From: Thermomucor indicae-seudaticae | Taxonomy: Eukaryota; Mucoromycota; Mucoromycetes; Mucorales; Lichtheimiaceae | NCBI GenBank assembly: GCA_000787465.1 | Contig: JSYX01000194.1 | Coordinates: 1-57,012 of the forward strand | Reading direction: 5' to 3' | Length of the DNA: 57,012 bases | In this document: piece by piece, positions 20,711-32,807 of the stretch | How the letters are laid out: every line of letters begins with the position of its first letter | How positions within the stretch are numbered: the first letter of the stretch is position 1 | Position numbers and translations under genes: made by a program | Notes under the pieces: generated by a model | Told to the model about the DNA's origin: nothing | Database searches by the model: none | What the model saw: the letters and a program-made list of their open reading frames with translations, nothing else

Positions 20711-21877
20711 TTCTCGTTTTCTTCCACTGATATCCTGTTGACTTCTATCTATGCCTCATCCAACCTCAACACATAGATACTCTCAATATTCCCCCACTAT
20801 GATTGCATCCCACTATGATACCATCGACTTGTATGTATATATCTGGCCAGAAACCCATGCTCCTCCTTTTTTTTAATCTTCATACACCAACACCAGCGCC
20901 TTGCATTGTTCTTTTTTCTTCACTTTTTTGTTTTCTTCTCAATTTTTGCCTACACAAACCACCCTGAAGTTTTGACTGTTATCTTTTGATATTGAGGCGT
21001 TTCAAGTGATTTACAACAGACTTGTAATAAAACAAAGGGCCCAAATAATCTATTATGTTTCTTCTCCAACCCACATGAGAGGTGTTTCGTTTTCGTTGTA
21101 GTGGTTGCTGTTGCTGTTGTGTAGTTGATGAGAGATGAGCAAGACAGAAAGTTATTCTTCGAAGAACAGAGGTTTCCAAGTCTGCCAGTAAAGGGAAATT
21201 TTCAAGCGGCGTTTGAATTGCGAATGGAGTAACGTGACCACGCGAAACGATGTTGCTAAATAACAATGTGGAATCTTCAGTCGTTTACTTCTAATTGTGC
21301 AATCTGACGGTGTTTGTGCTGTGCGGTCCCTAATGACACGGACCTTAGTAAGAATCCTGAGGGAGTTGATAGCTGTTGCTCGTCTCAGATAGGAGCTATG
21401 TTTCTTTAAAAATGCATGTACGTTGGGTTACTGTACAAAAAAGAAGAAAGAGGCATAGATCTTTTGGCCAGACCTATACTTTAAAAGAAAATAAAAGCTC
21501 CTACCTGTGCGCCTATATTGCTGTAAGATAACACGCAGAAGACTTACAGCGTGATAAGCACCTTGATCTGACCGCCAGTCGCTAATACGGGCTTCCAGAT
21601 CTCACTATAAGCGGCACTGTACAAGTACACATCTACAATGGTTCCGCCAAAGCAAACATTGAAGCCAGAACAACGCTAATAGCCCTTTCTTTTAAATTTG
21701 GTCACCGGGCCGATGCCAAATTCATGCAACACACTCCTCCATTTTTCCACGGTTCAAGGTCCGTCAAAAAGTCGCACGGTTAATGGTCTTGCATTTGTCC
21801 TTTTTCCAGGGCACTTGACCTCTTATCCCTTATTTCTTTTTCTTTTTCGCTATCGTCTTGTCTTCATTATAGACAGT
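20711..21877. other. Intergenic region between the zinc-finger gene and DHTKD1
   Basis: AT-rich 3' flank with long T tracts (about 20868-20950), then about 700 bp without recognisable coding sequence. The CT-rich stretch 21800-21860 is a plausible leader of DHTKD1. The frame leading into DHTKD1 is open back to 21698, but that extension lacks targeting-sequence character. Confidence 0.5.
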
Positions 21878-24800
21878 ATGCTTAGGGCAAGGAGTAGAAT
21901 TGCGGCTCTGGCATCTGTTCATCGTGGTCCTGCTCTATTATGCCGACCCAAACCCAGTCTCGTCCAACGGACGTATGGCCCCTCTCGCTGGCAACTGCAG
22001 AAGCGCTTGTACCATGACAACGAAGTATATGGCTATCGCATACCCAAGGAATATCAAATGCCAGACTATACTCCCGAGGAGCTAGCGAATCGCATGAAAT
22101 ACGGCAGTCTGCTTCGTTTGGTTCAGGCCTACCGTACCTATGGTCACAAAGCTGCACACTTGGATCCATTGGACATCATGCAACGAGAGTAAGATCAGAC
22201 ATCTAACACTCGTTTAAAAGAAAGGTCCTCTCAGCTTCCTTTTGCTTCGTCTAGGAGAGTTTTGGCGTTACAGCCTGAACGCTATGGCTTGACGGATCCA
22301 AAACAAATGTACAACTTGGCTGGTAAGGATCCAGTTTTCTTGTCCGCGTCTAAAACTGACCCAACTATCAGGGATTCTTCATGTGACCGAGTCATCACAG
22401 AATGCTACTGGCAGGGAAGAAGCTGATTTCGAGACTATCTTGGAGCATTTGAACTCTGTTTATTGTGGGCGTATTGCGTACGAGTTCATGCATCTACCGG
22501 TAGGTCATTCTGACGGGCGCTCAAACCAAGCTGACATCTCCGTCTATTATAGTCTGCTAGTGAAAGACGCTGGTGGTATCATGCGGTCGAGTCCTGGACC
22601 AAACCTCAACTTTCTATCGAACAAAAGAAAAGGATCCATGAACTGTTGGCAAATTCAGAGGTAAATCCAGGCACCCGGCGAGACTGAACCGTCAACTTTC
22701 TGTATCTCAACATGTTATAATACACCAGACATTCGATCACTTTCTGGCTAAAAAGTTTCCAAATATCAAACGTTACGGTCTCGAAGGTGCGGAGAGCATG
22801 ATGGTTGCTCTCGATAGGCTTTTTGAGCTATCAGCAAAAGGTGAGAGCCAATTGCTAGCGGTCTGCCCTTAGTCAACTGACCGGTATTTCACTTCAGCTG
22901 GAGTTCAGGACATTGTGCTCGGTATGCCTCATCGTGGCCGCTTAAATCTATTATGCGATCTTCTTCAGTATCCATACGCGGCACTGTTTAGTAAAATGAA
23001 GGGCTCGTCAGAGTTACCGGTCGATACTGTACACTCTGGTGATGTGATATCACATCTGGGTAAGTAATACGGGTTCGTTTTACTTGACCGTACGATATCT
23101 TGAGCGCTAATCGAGAGTTTGCCCATTGTGTCAGTCAATAACCCAGACTTAAAGTACGGTTCTCACCAAGTGCATGTCAGCTTGCTAAGTAATCCATCCC
23201 ACTTGGAGGCCGTTAATCCTGTCGCCATGGGAAAAGCTCGAGCCAAACAAACAGAATTGCTGTCGTCTGCAGCAAGTACATGCAGCCTTGGGGACAAAGT
23301 CATGTGTGTTCAGATACACGGAGATGCAGTAAGTCCCCATCCAAGACTTTTGCTCTAGACTATCACGTTGACTTCTTTGTGCTCGAGGCTTTCACTGGGC
23401 AAGGCGTTGTCATGGAATCCCTGAGTCTTTCAAATCTACCACACTATTCGTCAGGGGGTTCGGTGCACATAGTCGTGAACAATCAGCTCGGTTATACGAC
23501 GCCGGCACAGAATGCGCGATCATCCGCGTACTGCTCAGATATCGGCAAAATGATCAACGTACCCGTTGTCCATGTGAACGGCGATTTCCCTGAAGACGTT
23601 ACCCGCGCAATGGACCTTGTGTTCGAATATAGAAATAAATTCAGAAAGGTAAAAAAGAAAGACCTATCCAGCATGACTGTACGATACAAAGATTAACTAT
23701 TTGAATGAACTAGGATATCATCCTTGATCTCATGTGTTACAGACGCTGGGGCCATAATGAGCTAGATGAGCCAGCCTTCACTCAACCGCTCATGTACAAC
23801 AACATACGATTGCGTACTTCAGTTCCAAAGCTCTACGAGCAAAAGTTACTTGAAGAGAAAGTCTTTGAGTCCGAAAGCTCGATGATGGACATTCGTGAAA
23901 AGCGAAGACAAATGCTGGACACTGAGCTGCAGAAAGCGGACAACTACACTCCATCAAAGTCTTATCATTTGCAGGGCAAATGGAAGGGCATGATCCACAT
24001 GAAAGCTCGGCACGTAAAAGAACCCATAACCGGAGTCGAGGAAGCTACGCTTCGGGAGATCGGGAAGTGCTCTGTGACATCACCTGTTCCCATCAAGCTG
24101 CACCCAAGACTACAGAAATACCACATCGATGCTCGTCTCAAGAGGTTAGAGAAAGGCGAAGGTCTGGATTGGGCAACAGCAGAAGCACTTGCGTTCGGAT
24201 CGCTTATGAAAGAAGGCCATGGTGTGCGCATATCCGGCCAAGACGTCGGCCGTGGCACGTTTTCCCAGCGACATGCAATGTTCGTGTGCCAAGAGACAGA
24301 AAAGACCGTTATTCCGCTCAATCATCTCGGAGACGGACAACAATACCTCGAAGTAAGTTGGTATGACCATAGGAAACCGGCAACGATATCACAATAGCAC
24401 ACGGTTGTACATATAGGTAGCAAACAGTCCGTTGTCAGAATACGCTGTTCTCGGTTTCGAATATGGAATGTCCTTAGAAACGCCAGACCGTCTGGTGATA
24501 TGGGAAGCCCAATTCGGAGACTTCTTTAACGGTGCACAGATCGCTATCGACACCTTCATTTCGAGTGGCGAAACCAAGTGGCTACGACAAAGCGGCCTCG
24601 TTATGCTTTTGCCTCACGGTGCCGACGGTGCCGGGCCAGAGCATTCATCAAGTCGTGTCGAACGTTTCTTACAGGTAGTTAGCCGCCTTCCGAGAATATT
24701 CTACTACGTTTTGTTGAAAGACATGATGCATCATTAGATGAGCGATGACCCCTTCGATATAACCAAAACCTACGACGTCCCGCCCAACTGGTTCGTCGTC

Positions 24801-25597
24801 AATTGTACAACGCCTGCACAGTATTTCCATGTCCTCAGACGCCAGGTATGACTTAAATGTAAAAAGAAAAAGGCCAAACTCACATTAAACCCGAAAACAG
24901 ATACATCGTCCTTACCGCAAACCTCTCGTGGTCATGTCTCCAAAAGGATTGCTCAAATCCCCAGTAAGCGAACTAACTTTGTCAAAGCTCGCCCTCACTT
25001 TATATATTCACCAACACTTCTATCAAGGTTGCTGTCAGTACTTTAAGCGACATGGGTCCTGGAACATACTTCAAACCAGTACTCGACGATCCAACCACCA
25101 CGGGTAACCCTCAAAACGTGGATAGAGTTATTTTCGTGTCCGGCAAGCTCTACTATGACCTCTTGAAAGAGAAAACCGCAAGAAGTCTCGAAGAACGTGT
25201 TGCGCTTGTCCGCTTGGAAGTAAGCAATGGATAGCGTCAAACCGAATTTCCCAATAGCCAACTGGAGCAACTCTCGTTCCTAGGAAATATGCCCATTCCC
25301 GAGAGATCATATAAAATCGGTCGTGGATCGATACCACAGAGCAAAAGACTTCATCTGGTGTCAGGAAGAGCCGCAAAACGCGGGTGCTTACGCTTTCATG
25401 GCCCCTAGACTTGCGCAACTGCTCGGTCGGGAGGTAGGAACGGGAGACCTCCTGCCGCAATCGCAGATGCTGATGTAGTTCTTTTGCAGATACCATACGT
25501 CGGACGACAGCCTTTGGCAGCACCAGCCGTAGGCATTGCCACGCGATTCCGCGAGGAGCAAAGCAGGCTACTTAAACAGGCATTTGAAACCCTTTAA
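21878..25597 (+). CDS. DHTKD1: 2-oxoadipate dehydrogenase E1 (DHTKD1-type, thiamine diphosphate-dependent)
   Basis: Mitochondrial E1 that decarboxylates 2-oxoadipate (lysine and tryptophan breakdown) and passes the glutaryl group to the E2 lipoyl domain. The chosen start, [11 protein letters not shown], gives an Arg-rich presequence. Some fourteen exons join in frame: [30 protein letters not shown] segment, [66 protein letters not shown] (ThDP/Mg site), [80 protein letters not shown], and the end [18 protein letters not shown] to FETL. Absence of the long N-terminal E2-binding extension and the details of the [11 protein letters not shown] region fit DHTKD1 better than 2-oxoglutarate dehydrogenase. 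The penultimate splice uses the AG just before EICPFP. Confidence 0.88.
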
Positions 25598-25710
25598 CTT
25601 GATTAGCGAGACCCTAAATTCAGCCTTCACGTTTTCGGCGAATAAACTTGTCTTTTTCCAGAAAGAGAGGATCTCGAAAATTTCTTGAACGCGTGTCGTA
25701 GTTAGACGTC

Positions 25711-27809
25711 ATGGCTTTACGCATACCAAAAAGTACTCTTCCTCAGCTTTTTAAAGAAGGCTACAAGGTACAATGATAGTGGATGGCAATCAGACTCGAG
25801 ATTGAATGTACATTAATTAGTCATCCATCTCGAAACGTTTTTTGACAGTTCCATCAAGGCGTAGATGAGGCCGTTTTACGAAACATTGAAGCGACTCGGG
25901 AGCTCGCCGAAGTTGTCCGCACGTCAATGGGCCCTAATGGTAAGCCATGACATCGACAGCTTTACCTATTATCTTTTCTTCCTGACATAAATGAACATCG
26001 ACACTATTCAGGGCGGAACAAGATGATCGTCAACCATCTGGAGAAGCTCTTTGTCACCAACGATGCTGCAACGATTATCCGAGAACTCGATGTCGTTCAC
26101 CCTGCAGCAAAACTCTTAGTCATGGCTTCACAACAGCAGGAATCCGAAGTGGGGGATAATACCAACCTAGTCATCGTCCTTGCCGGAGAATTGCTGCAGA
26201 AAGCGGAGAGTCTGTTGCGACTCGGTCTTCATCCATCTGAAGTCATTCAAGGTTATGAAATTGCCAGAGACCGTGCACTTGCCATCCTCGAGGGTACTGC
26301 TTTCCTGTAATCGAACTGTCAAAACAATTCCGCTAACATTTCGTTCCTGTACTAGAACTCGTGGTTGGCAAGATTGAAGATTTGCGATCGCGCGATGAAC
26401 TGAAAAAGGCGATCAAGGCCTCTATTGCATCAAAGCAATATGGTCACGAAGATCTTCTCAGCGACCTCGTTGTCGAAGCAGCATTAAATGTCATGCCCAA
26501 AAACCCCAAGGACTTCAACGTCGACAATATTCGCGTCGTGAAAGTAATGGGATCAAGTCTCTACGAATCAAAGGTTGTCCGTGGCATGGTGTTCGGTCGT
26601 GAGCCCGAAGGTATACAAATTTATGCATGGCCGTCGTTTAAACGCGACTCACTCTTCTGTTTAAAGGCACTATCCAAAAGGCCACCAAAGCCAAAGTTGC
26701 AATCTTCACTTGCCCGTTGGATATTGCACAGACGGAAACAAAGGGTACGGTTTTGATCCACAACGCACAAGAGATGCTCAATTTCAGTAGGGATGAAGAA
26801 AAACACATGGAGAAGGTGAAGCTTTAACCTCTAGTATATGGCCGGGGAGGGCTAACGATTGCCTGTGACAGATTTTCCAGGAGCTGGCGGATGCCGGCAT
26901 CAAAGTTGTCGTAACTGGTGCTGGCATTGGTGAATTGGCGCTGCATTATCTCAACCGATTTAATATTATGGCCGTGAAGGTATTATCGAAGTTTGATATC
27001 CGCCGTCTGTGCCGTGTTGTCGGTGCAACCGCGCTCGCCCGCTTAGGTGTTCCCATGGCGGAGGAGATGGGTTATTGTGATGTTGTTGAAACGGTCGAAA
27101 TCGGTAGCGATCGAGTAACAGTTTTCCGCCAAGAGGAAGCTGACAAGTCACGTACAACTACCGTCGTCATACGAGGAGCAACGCAAAACCACATGGATGA
27201 CATTGAACGTGCTATTGATGACGGTGTTAATATCATTAAAGCTGCCACGCGCGATAGCCGTCTGCTTGCCGGAGCTGGTGCTACTGAAATGGAGCTCAAC
27301 AAGCGTCTGCAGTCAGTTGCTTCAAAGACTCCGGGTCTGAATCAACATGCTATCAAGAAATTTGCTGAGGCATTGGAAGTTGTTCCACGCACTCTGTGCG
27401 ACACTGCCGGTATGGACGCAACTGCCACTCTATCGCGGCTGTATGCTGCTCACTACCAGGAGGGTGATTCCGGTTTAAGCATTGGTGTTGACGTCGAGGT
27501 AATGATAAGCGGCTTGCCATTACATTTTCTGGGCCAGAATAATACTCATCTTATGGATTATACAGAATGAAAATGACGGCACATTGGATGCTGTAAAGGC
27601 CAATATCTTCGATTCACTGCCAGCAAAACTTTCAGCAGTGAAGCTGGCTGCAGATACAGCAATCACTGTTCTGCGGGTGGACCAGGTAAAACTATTCATT
27701 TTGCTATTTCAAGACGACGATGCTCAACGAGCAATGAACAGATTATCATGTCTAAGCCTGCAGGTGGCCCCAAACCGCCGAAGGCCCAGGGCCATTGGGA
27801 TGATGACTA
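25711..27809 (+). CDS. CCT8: T-complex protein 1 subunit theta (CCT8)
   Basis: Subunit of the cytosolic TRiC/CCT chaperonin that folds actin, tubulin and other proteins. About eight exons: MALRIPKSTLPQLFKEGYK; VVRTSMGPNG and LFVTNDAATI (nucleotide site); QQESEVGDNTNLVIVLAGEL (GDGTT-equivalent motif, here GDNTN as typical of theta); SKQYGHEDLLSDLVVEAALN; VVRGMVFGREPEG; the apical domain (VVVTGAGIGELALHYLNRFN); DDIERAIDDGVN; LLAGAGATEMELNKRL; ADTAITVLRVDQ; and the theta-type tail AGGPKPPKAQGHWDDD. The last exon, only about 70 nt, carries that tail. The subunit is complete at about 545 residues. It starts 113 bp after DHTKD1 and is convergent with RRP1. Confidence 0.95.
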
Positions 27810-27984
27810 GACAAGACTTTCCATGGAATGATATATCAATTTCAAAATCTCATTATTTTTCTGCAATGCTCTTGAAAAGCACATTAACATGTATCCTTTA
27901 ATTGAAAGGACTGGAATAATGAAATGCAAGTCATGAAATGCTCATGATGGTAGTGATGCTAAGTACTATATACATGTCCAGGTA

Positions 27985-28952
27985 TTATTCCTCCATCTCC
28001 TCGTCACGACTTTTATTTTCTTGTTCCCAGAAACGTAAAGCTTCTTTTGCGCGCTTTCGCGCTACTTTGTTGGTGTTTTCGGCAACTGTCACTCGCAGTG
28101 GACGTTCAATGTCTTCGTTTGACAGATGGATTTCTTCTCCTTGCTCACGCTGTAGATTGAGTACTTTGTTCAGTTCTTCAAAGTAGATATCGATAATGTG
28201 ATAGCGGATGGCATCGGGCTTTTTGCGATCAGTAGGGCTGATGAAGCGAGGACACATCAACGTCTCTTCCAGCATCAATTTCGTATCCGATATCAACTTA
28301 CTGCAATGGCCCTTCCAATAGCATGGTCGTGTAGCTGTCGACAATTGACTTGTTCCAGTCTTGATTAGCTAAGAATATGAAGCAGTAAAAGATCACTCGT
28401 CGAAAAAGAAGATAGTACTTGTCGAGTCTGGAAGGCGTATACCCTATGTAAGTACACTGCATTCTGTATGTAGCCTTAGCCGAGGGCCGTCATACCTGAT
28501 CCGATCCAGGCCGTGCCACTCGTTGCAATGAATTTCCCAGAACGCTTTCACAAACGGGATCGCGTTGTCCGACGGTATGTCCAACACTAGAGATCCAAGG
28601 GTTTCGGCGAGTGCCTGCTGAACGAGAGGTTTATCTGACATCCAGAAGCCTACCAAGGCGTTAGCTTTCGCGGATCATATAGTGGAATACAGGTAGACGG
28701 GCTGCTTACAGTAAAACAAGCCTTTCCATAATTTTAACAGATCGATCCATGAAAGTTCAGGTCCTGTCGAAATGTACTTTTTCAAAGTGCGAACGGCTTT
28801 GTCGCGAGTCGCCTTCTCTTTTATTCAAGCCAAAGAGGAAGCATGTCAGATCTTTTTGTTCAATCGAGCAAGCCAATGCCGGATTTACCATTCGCAGCTA
28901 ATTGCTTTCCGAAGGGAAGAGCGACTTCCTGTGTAATCGAATCAGTCGACAT
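27985..28952 (-). CDS. RRP1: Ribosomal RNA processing protein 1 (RRP1/NOP52 family)
   Basis: Nucleolar factor for 60S subunit maturation. Five exons: MSTDSITQEVALPFGKQLAA; KATRDKAVRTLKKYISTGPE with SWIDLLKLWKGLFYC; WMSDKPLVQQALAETLGSLV to EIHCNEWHGLDRIR; DKYYLLFRRVIFYCFIFLAN with SIVDSYTTMLLEGPL; and PTDRKKPDAIRYHIIDIYFE continuing to a charged C-terminus ending DEEMEE. The order and the MSDKPLVQQ/EWHGLDRIR motifs are diagnostic. Length, about 255 residues, is close to the yeast protein and lacks the long animal tail. It faces mL60 across a 159-bp shared promoter and is convergent with CCT8. Confidence 0.92.
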
Positions 28953-29111
28953 TCTGGGCGCAGAAAAGAACCCCCTTCTCGGAGCTGCTTGTGCAAAAAG
29001 CGCGGGCTCAGGTCGGGCCGGAAAAGCCACCGCTTCAGCTTGATTTTAGGGCGGTGGTTTTTCCGGGACGCGGACAGGGACCTCCCCCAGCGCCGGCCAA
29101 GTATTTAGAAC
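28953..29111. promoter_or_regulatory. Divergent promoter of RRP1 and mL60
   Basis: Only 159 bp separate the two start codons, which read outwards. Both products serve ribosome production (cytosolic rRNA processing and mitochondrial large subunit), so co-regulation is plausible. The spacer is GC-rich and has no TATA box. Confidence 0.55.
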
Positions 29112-29491
29112 ATGTTTGGTCCATTCCGTCCGTCATTTGTAGCCCAGGGTGGTCTTCTCTGGCAAGTTCTTTACAATTATTGAACTTGGTAAAATGCCAG
29201 TTAACACATACGTGCTGATATAGGAAGAACCCCTTCCGCATGTCGGCCACACGCAAAGCCAATGTCCGCAAGAGATTACGACAAGTGGACGAAGTCATTG
29301 CCGTTGTCGCTGAATCAGGCGTTCGCTGCAAAGCTCTTGACGAAGCTCTTAAACTTCCTAAAGAATCCGCCATGCACGCGCGCGATAAATACACTGTGTT
29401 CGCTCCCAACTCGCCAGGTCATCGCAAGTCATTACACAAAGTGCCCAAATTCTCAAAGAAAACAATTAGAACGAGTCCACCAGGTTTCTAA
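29112..29491 (+). CDS. MRPL31: Mitochondrial large ribosomal subunit protein mL60
   Basis: Fungal-type mitoribosomal protein. Exon 1 (29112-29161) reads MFGPFRPSFVAQGGLLW and exon 2 (29224-29491) continues KNPFRMSATRKANVRKRLRQ, VDEVIAVV, DKYTVFAPNSPGHRKSLHKV and PKFSKKTIRTSPPGF, totalling 105 residues. The start MFGPF, the WK-PWR-like junction and the HKVPKF...RT-PPGF end match the mL60/Mrpl31 family. The intron has a GC donor (G|GCAAGT) rather than GT; the nearby GT would break the frame. The stop is only 29 bp from the stop of the convergent IMPACT gene, so the two transcripts must overlap at their 3' ends. Confidence 0.88.
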
Positions 29492-29520
29492 AGAAATATA
29501 TACAATATCTTTACGAAACG

Positions 29521-30664
29521 TCATTTTTTGCGCTTTCCTTTGGCCTTTGATTCTGACGATGGATCTTTGATGTAACCGCAGTCTTCTAACGCTTTTCTAG
29601 CGCAGTTATTGATGTCCTTGAACCGATCAGCTCCCAAAAGTATGCCTGAAAATTGAGCGTCATAACTATGAGCCAGGTTCTCAATGGGCATGACAGATCC
29701 TTACCACCAAACCACCGGCTTACGACGACGACGACATTTTTCACATCCACGATTTGCAACAAATGTAAAAGGCGACCTGATCATACCATGAGCGGCAGAT
29801 AGAAAGAATGATGCTTTCTCGAACAACGTACCGCCAGCAGCCGTCTCTCCGTCATCGTCATTGTCCTGGAGCATTCGTCCATCTTCCATTTCAATACGAT
29901 ACGCCATGATGTTGTGCGTGGCTTTTGCAACCTTTTTGTTCTCCAACAGTTTAGCGATAACCGCCCTCACTTGACTGGGGCTATGGACTTCGGCCACATG
30001 GGCTACAAATACGGAGCGACGATCCACTAATGGTTCCGGACTGGAGTAGATCTCTGGCACCGGTTCATTTATTATGTCGACTGAGCAATCTTTCACCTTT
30101 GGCTGGTCACTGGTGTCGACGCTGGCCGGCGATAATTGATACTCCAGGAAAGAAAGTGTCAGTTCAGCAATGCACATATATAAGACGTCAGCTTGTCTTT
30201 TGTACCTCCTCGCTCTGCTCCCGATCCTCCTCTTCACCTGGCGGGACTTGTGGATGCTGTTGTTCATTGCCAGGTTCTTCCTTTTCTATCTCCATATCTA
30301 TATAGTCGCGCAGCCAGCTGATCCACTCAAAAAGAACAACTTGTCCAGGCTGAAATAGCGTTTCAAATTCACGTTCTATTACATCCAACATATTGCTTTC
30401 TATGCGTCGAGGACCACAGTACACAGACGAGATTTCGTACACTGGAGGGTCTCGGCTAGGGTATGTTGACGGTAAGAAGAATCGCAAGACCATGACTCGC
30501 GGTGACCACAGCTCAGTTTCGTCTTGATCGACATTGACTGTTACGACATAAGAATTCGGACTAGCATCATCGGGCTTGATTACGTCAGGTCCATAAATGG
30601 CCTCCAAAGCCAATCGCTCTTCCTCCTGAAGTTGTCGATTCTCTTCCTCTTCTTCCGCAGACAT
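29521..30664 (-). CDS. YIH1: IMPACT/YIH1-type GCN2 inhibitor
   Basis: Cytosolic protein that binds GCN1 through its RWD domain and thereby damps GCN2 activation during amino-acid starvation. Exon 1 (MSAEEEEENRQLQEEERLAL) encodes the RWD domain with FFLPSTYPSRDPPVYEI, followed by an acidic linker. Exon 2 starts YQLSPASVDTS and carries the IMPACT (UPF0029) domain start SVFVAHVAEVHSPSQVRAVI with KVAKATHNIMAYRI. Exon 3 gives LLQIVDVKNVVVVVSRWFGG and exon 4 LLGADRFKDINNCARKALED, ending in a Lys-rich tail. Introns are short. The stop lies 29 bp from mL60 on the other strand; RAI1 ends 90 bp upstream on the same strand. Confidence 0.93.
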
Positions 30665-30722
30665 TTACAGTTCAAATTCTCTTTTTCTATTGACTCCCGG
30701 AATCAAACGATTTCCCGGATGG

Positions 30723-30734
30723 TATATATAAATA
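30723..30734 (-). promoter_or_regulatory. Candidate TATA element of the IMPACT gene
   Basis: An alternating TA-rich tract in the 90-bp gap between the RAI1 stop and the IMPACT start, about 60 bp before that start. The motif is nearly symmetric, so its orientation is uncertain. Confidence 0.3.
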
Positions 30735-30754
30735 CGCACCCGTCTGATGCGAAA

Positions 30755-32382
30755 TTACAGAAAGGTTACAGTTTTACGTCGTTTCTTTAAGCTTTTCTGA
30801 GCTTGCTCTCGCTCCGCCAATTTCATGGCTGATTGTTCCATCGACATATCGTTGAGTAAGAAAGGTATTTCTTTGACCGGCGTATTCAACAACAATCTCT
30901 CGCCACGGCGCCCTCCAAACAATTGAGTACGTCGCAGTGGGATCATTCACCGTAATTACCGACCGTAGGAAGTTCAGGAACTGATTGGCAAAGTTGAGGC
31001 ATACTGTAGCATCCTATTGGCCATCCATGCTATTCAGCTATTCAGCGTACCCACTTTTTGATCCGTCTATGACGCGCACTGATACTCACCCACATGTTTG
31101 GCTTTCCACGTACTCTTCTCGGTATCTCCAAAGTTTTAAGAACCTCCAAGTGGCTTAACCTCCCATCGTCGTCCCGGAAACCGCATATAACTCTGGGTAC
31201 ACCAACCAGGAATGACTGGGCCCAGAACTTTAACAGCTTATAGCTGACAAGGTGTGAAATGTTTCATTCAAGCATTCTAGTACTTGTCTTTTGGACTTAC
31301 CGCTCAAAGTTGGTGCGCTGACGCTCTGTATCTAGTCGCCTTGAGGTTTTTAATTCAATGTATTGCAACAACGGGTTGCCTTTACCGCGTTCCGGTTTCC
31401 TATCTACATTGACGGCATCGTTGGTTAACAGCGCTTGATATCCCACAAAAGATCCAACCTTGAATGCAATCCACTTCGGCACCCATGATAAGATGGTTGT
31501 CTCCCAATTTAGTCTTGACTACCACGCAATACTGTATATTCGTGTTGGCGCTGATTTCTGTGTCATCCTGCTCTGTCCGGCCATCTGGACTTGATGCGGT
31601 ACAAATAGATTCGAATTTATAGCCCCAATAACACATAAGCCGCTGGCGTTCGCTCGCGCTTTCTTCTTGAGCACGCTTTTGCTCGGTTTTCTCTTCTTCA
31701 ATGTATATGGTATCCTGCGCAAAGGGTAAGGGGATAGGGTGAGTCAGCTAGTACTGGCTTAACTATGGTAACATATCACTTGCTTTGAATCGTGTCGCTC
31801 GTAGTTCCCATGGCTCATTTCGTGCAAACGGTGTACATAATAGTTTGGTCATGATACCCCTCCAGGTGACCTAACCGTAAGCCCGTTAGGTGGCCTGATC
31901 CTAATCCTGGTTTTCTTTATTATTACAATATCAGCTTTCGTGAGCTGTGGATCGACTGAAGTCTTATTCCGAGTATCGGTCAGGGCGTCAAGCAAGGTAT
32001 CAATGTGCTCTGCAATAGTCTCATCGCGCTGCACAAAACTGTCAAAGCCCTCAGAAAGACAAGGCGTCGCCGAGTTGACTTCTGGTGCGCAATAATATTT
32101 CTAAAGAAACAGTGGGAATGATCGATCAACAACGAGTTACACCACTTGGCCCTGAAAAGCTAGTACCAATTCTCGATCATCGAACCACACGCGGCGATCA
32201 GCATCAATGCTGTAAGAAGCGATCTCGACCGGCTGCCTATAGCTCGGACAATGGCCGCTATATTCGCGAGGGGCAAGGACCGGAAATGTACGAACAGTTT
32301 TATGTCGATCGGTATCACGCCGCTTGTGAACTGCCTCAAGCTTGTGCGGATGCTCATCAGATGGATGCGAACGTTTCGACAT
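30755..32382 (-). CDS. RAI1: RAI1/DXO-family decapping and pyrophosphohydrolase enzyme
   Basis: Nuclear enzyme removing incomplete or non-canonical 5' caps; it partners the exonuclease RAT1/XRN2 in RNA quality control and termination. Exons in order: MSKRSHPSDEHPHKLEAVHK through PVEIASYSIDADRRVWFDDR; KYYCAPEVNSATPCLSEGFD; VTWRGIMTKLLCTPFARNEP with WELRATRFK; RLMCYWGYKFESICT through the catalytic MGAEVDC; GNPLLQYIELKTSRR (the second metal-binding motif, ELKTS); YKLLKFWAQSFLVGVPRVIC and GFRDDDGRLSHLEVLKTLEI; and a C-terminal part ending KKRRKTVTFL. Metal ligands expected in the family (EVD and ELK) are present. The intron after EVDCIQ uses a weak GTTGGA donor. It lies between INTS4 and IMPACT, all on the same strand. 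Confidence 0.93.
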
Positions 32383-32807
32383 TTGTTAGATTGCAAAAGA
32401 CCATTATCCTTTCAAGGAACTGACCATGCTTTTGTTCTCCGCGCAAGAGAGCTTCAAGTTTGGGAATAGCAGCGTTATCCGTGCATGGATCCCTTCGTGG
32501 GTGTTCTTTTCGAGGAACAGTTTCATCATAATTGGACCCGGGATACGTAATGGTCGCGAAGTTTTGTCTTTGTCCTTTGAGCTTTTGCATCTTATTGCTG
32601 TTCATATGAAGCAATGCGCTCAGTCAAACACGCTATAAGATCTGCAGCATTCTCATGGCCCGTATCACCACCAAATGGCCAACTGTGTATACCACGAGCT
32701 ACTTGGAGCGTCCACGTTTAGTCAAATAGTCCATCTAGATGTATTGGGGAAGCACTCGAACGCTTCTGTTCCTTGAATGCCATTTAGCGATGTTAAAGAG
32801 ATTTTTT

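Noticed and set aside
21698..21877. Longer N-terminus for DHTKD1 from the first ATG of the open frame
   Set aside because: The extension is Thr/Phe/Leu-rich and lacks presequence character, whereas the internal Met begins a good Arg-rich mitochondrial targeting sequence.
25218..25283. Reading through AG at 25251 as the acceptor of the penultimate DHTKD1 intron
   Set aside because: It leads to a stop within 20 codons; the later AG gives the conserved EICPFP and [14 protein letters not shown] sequence.
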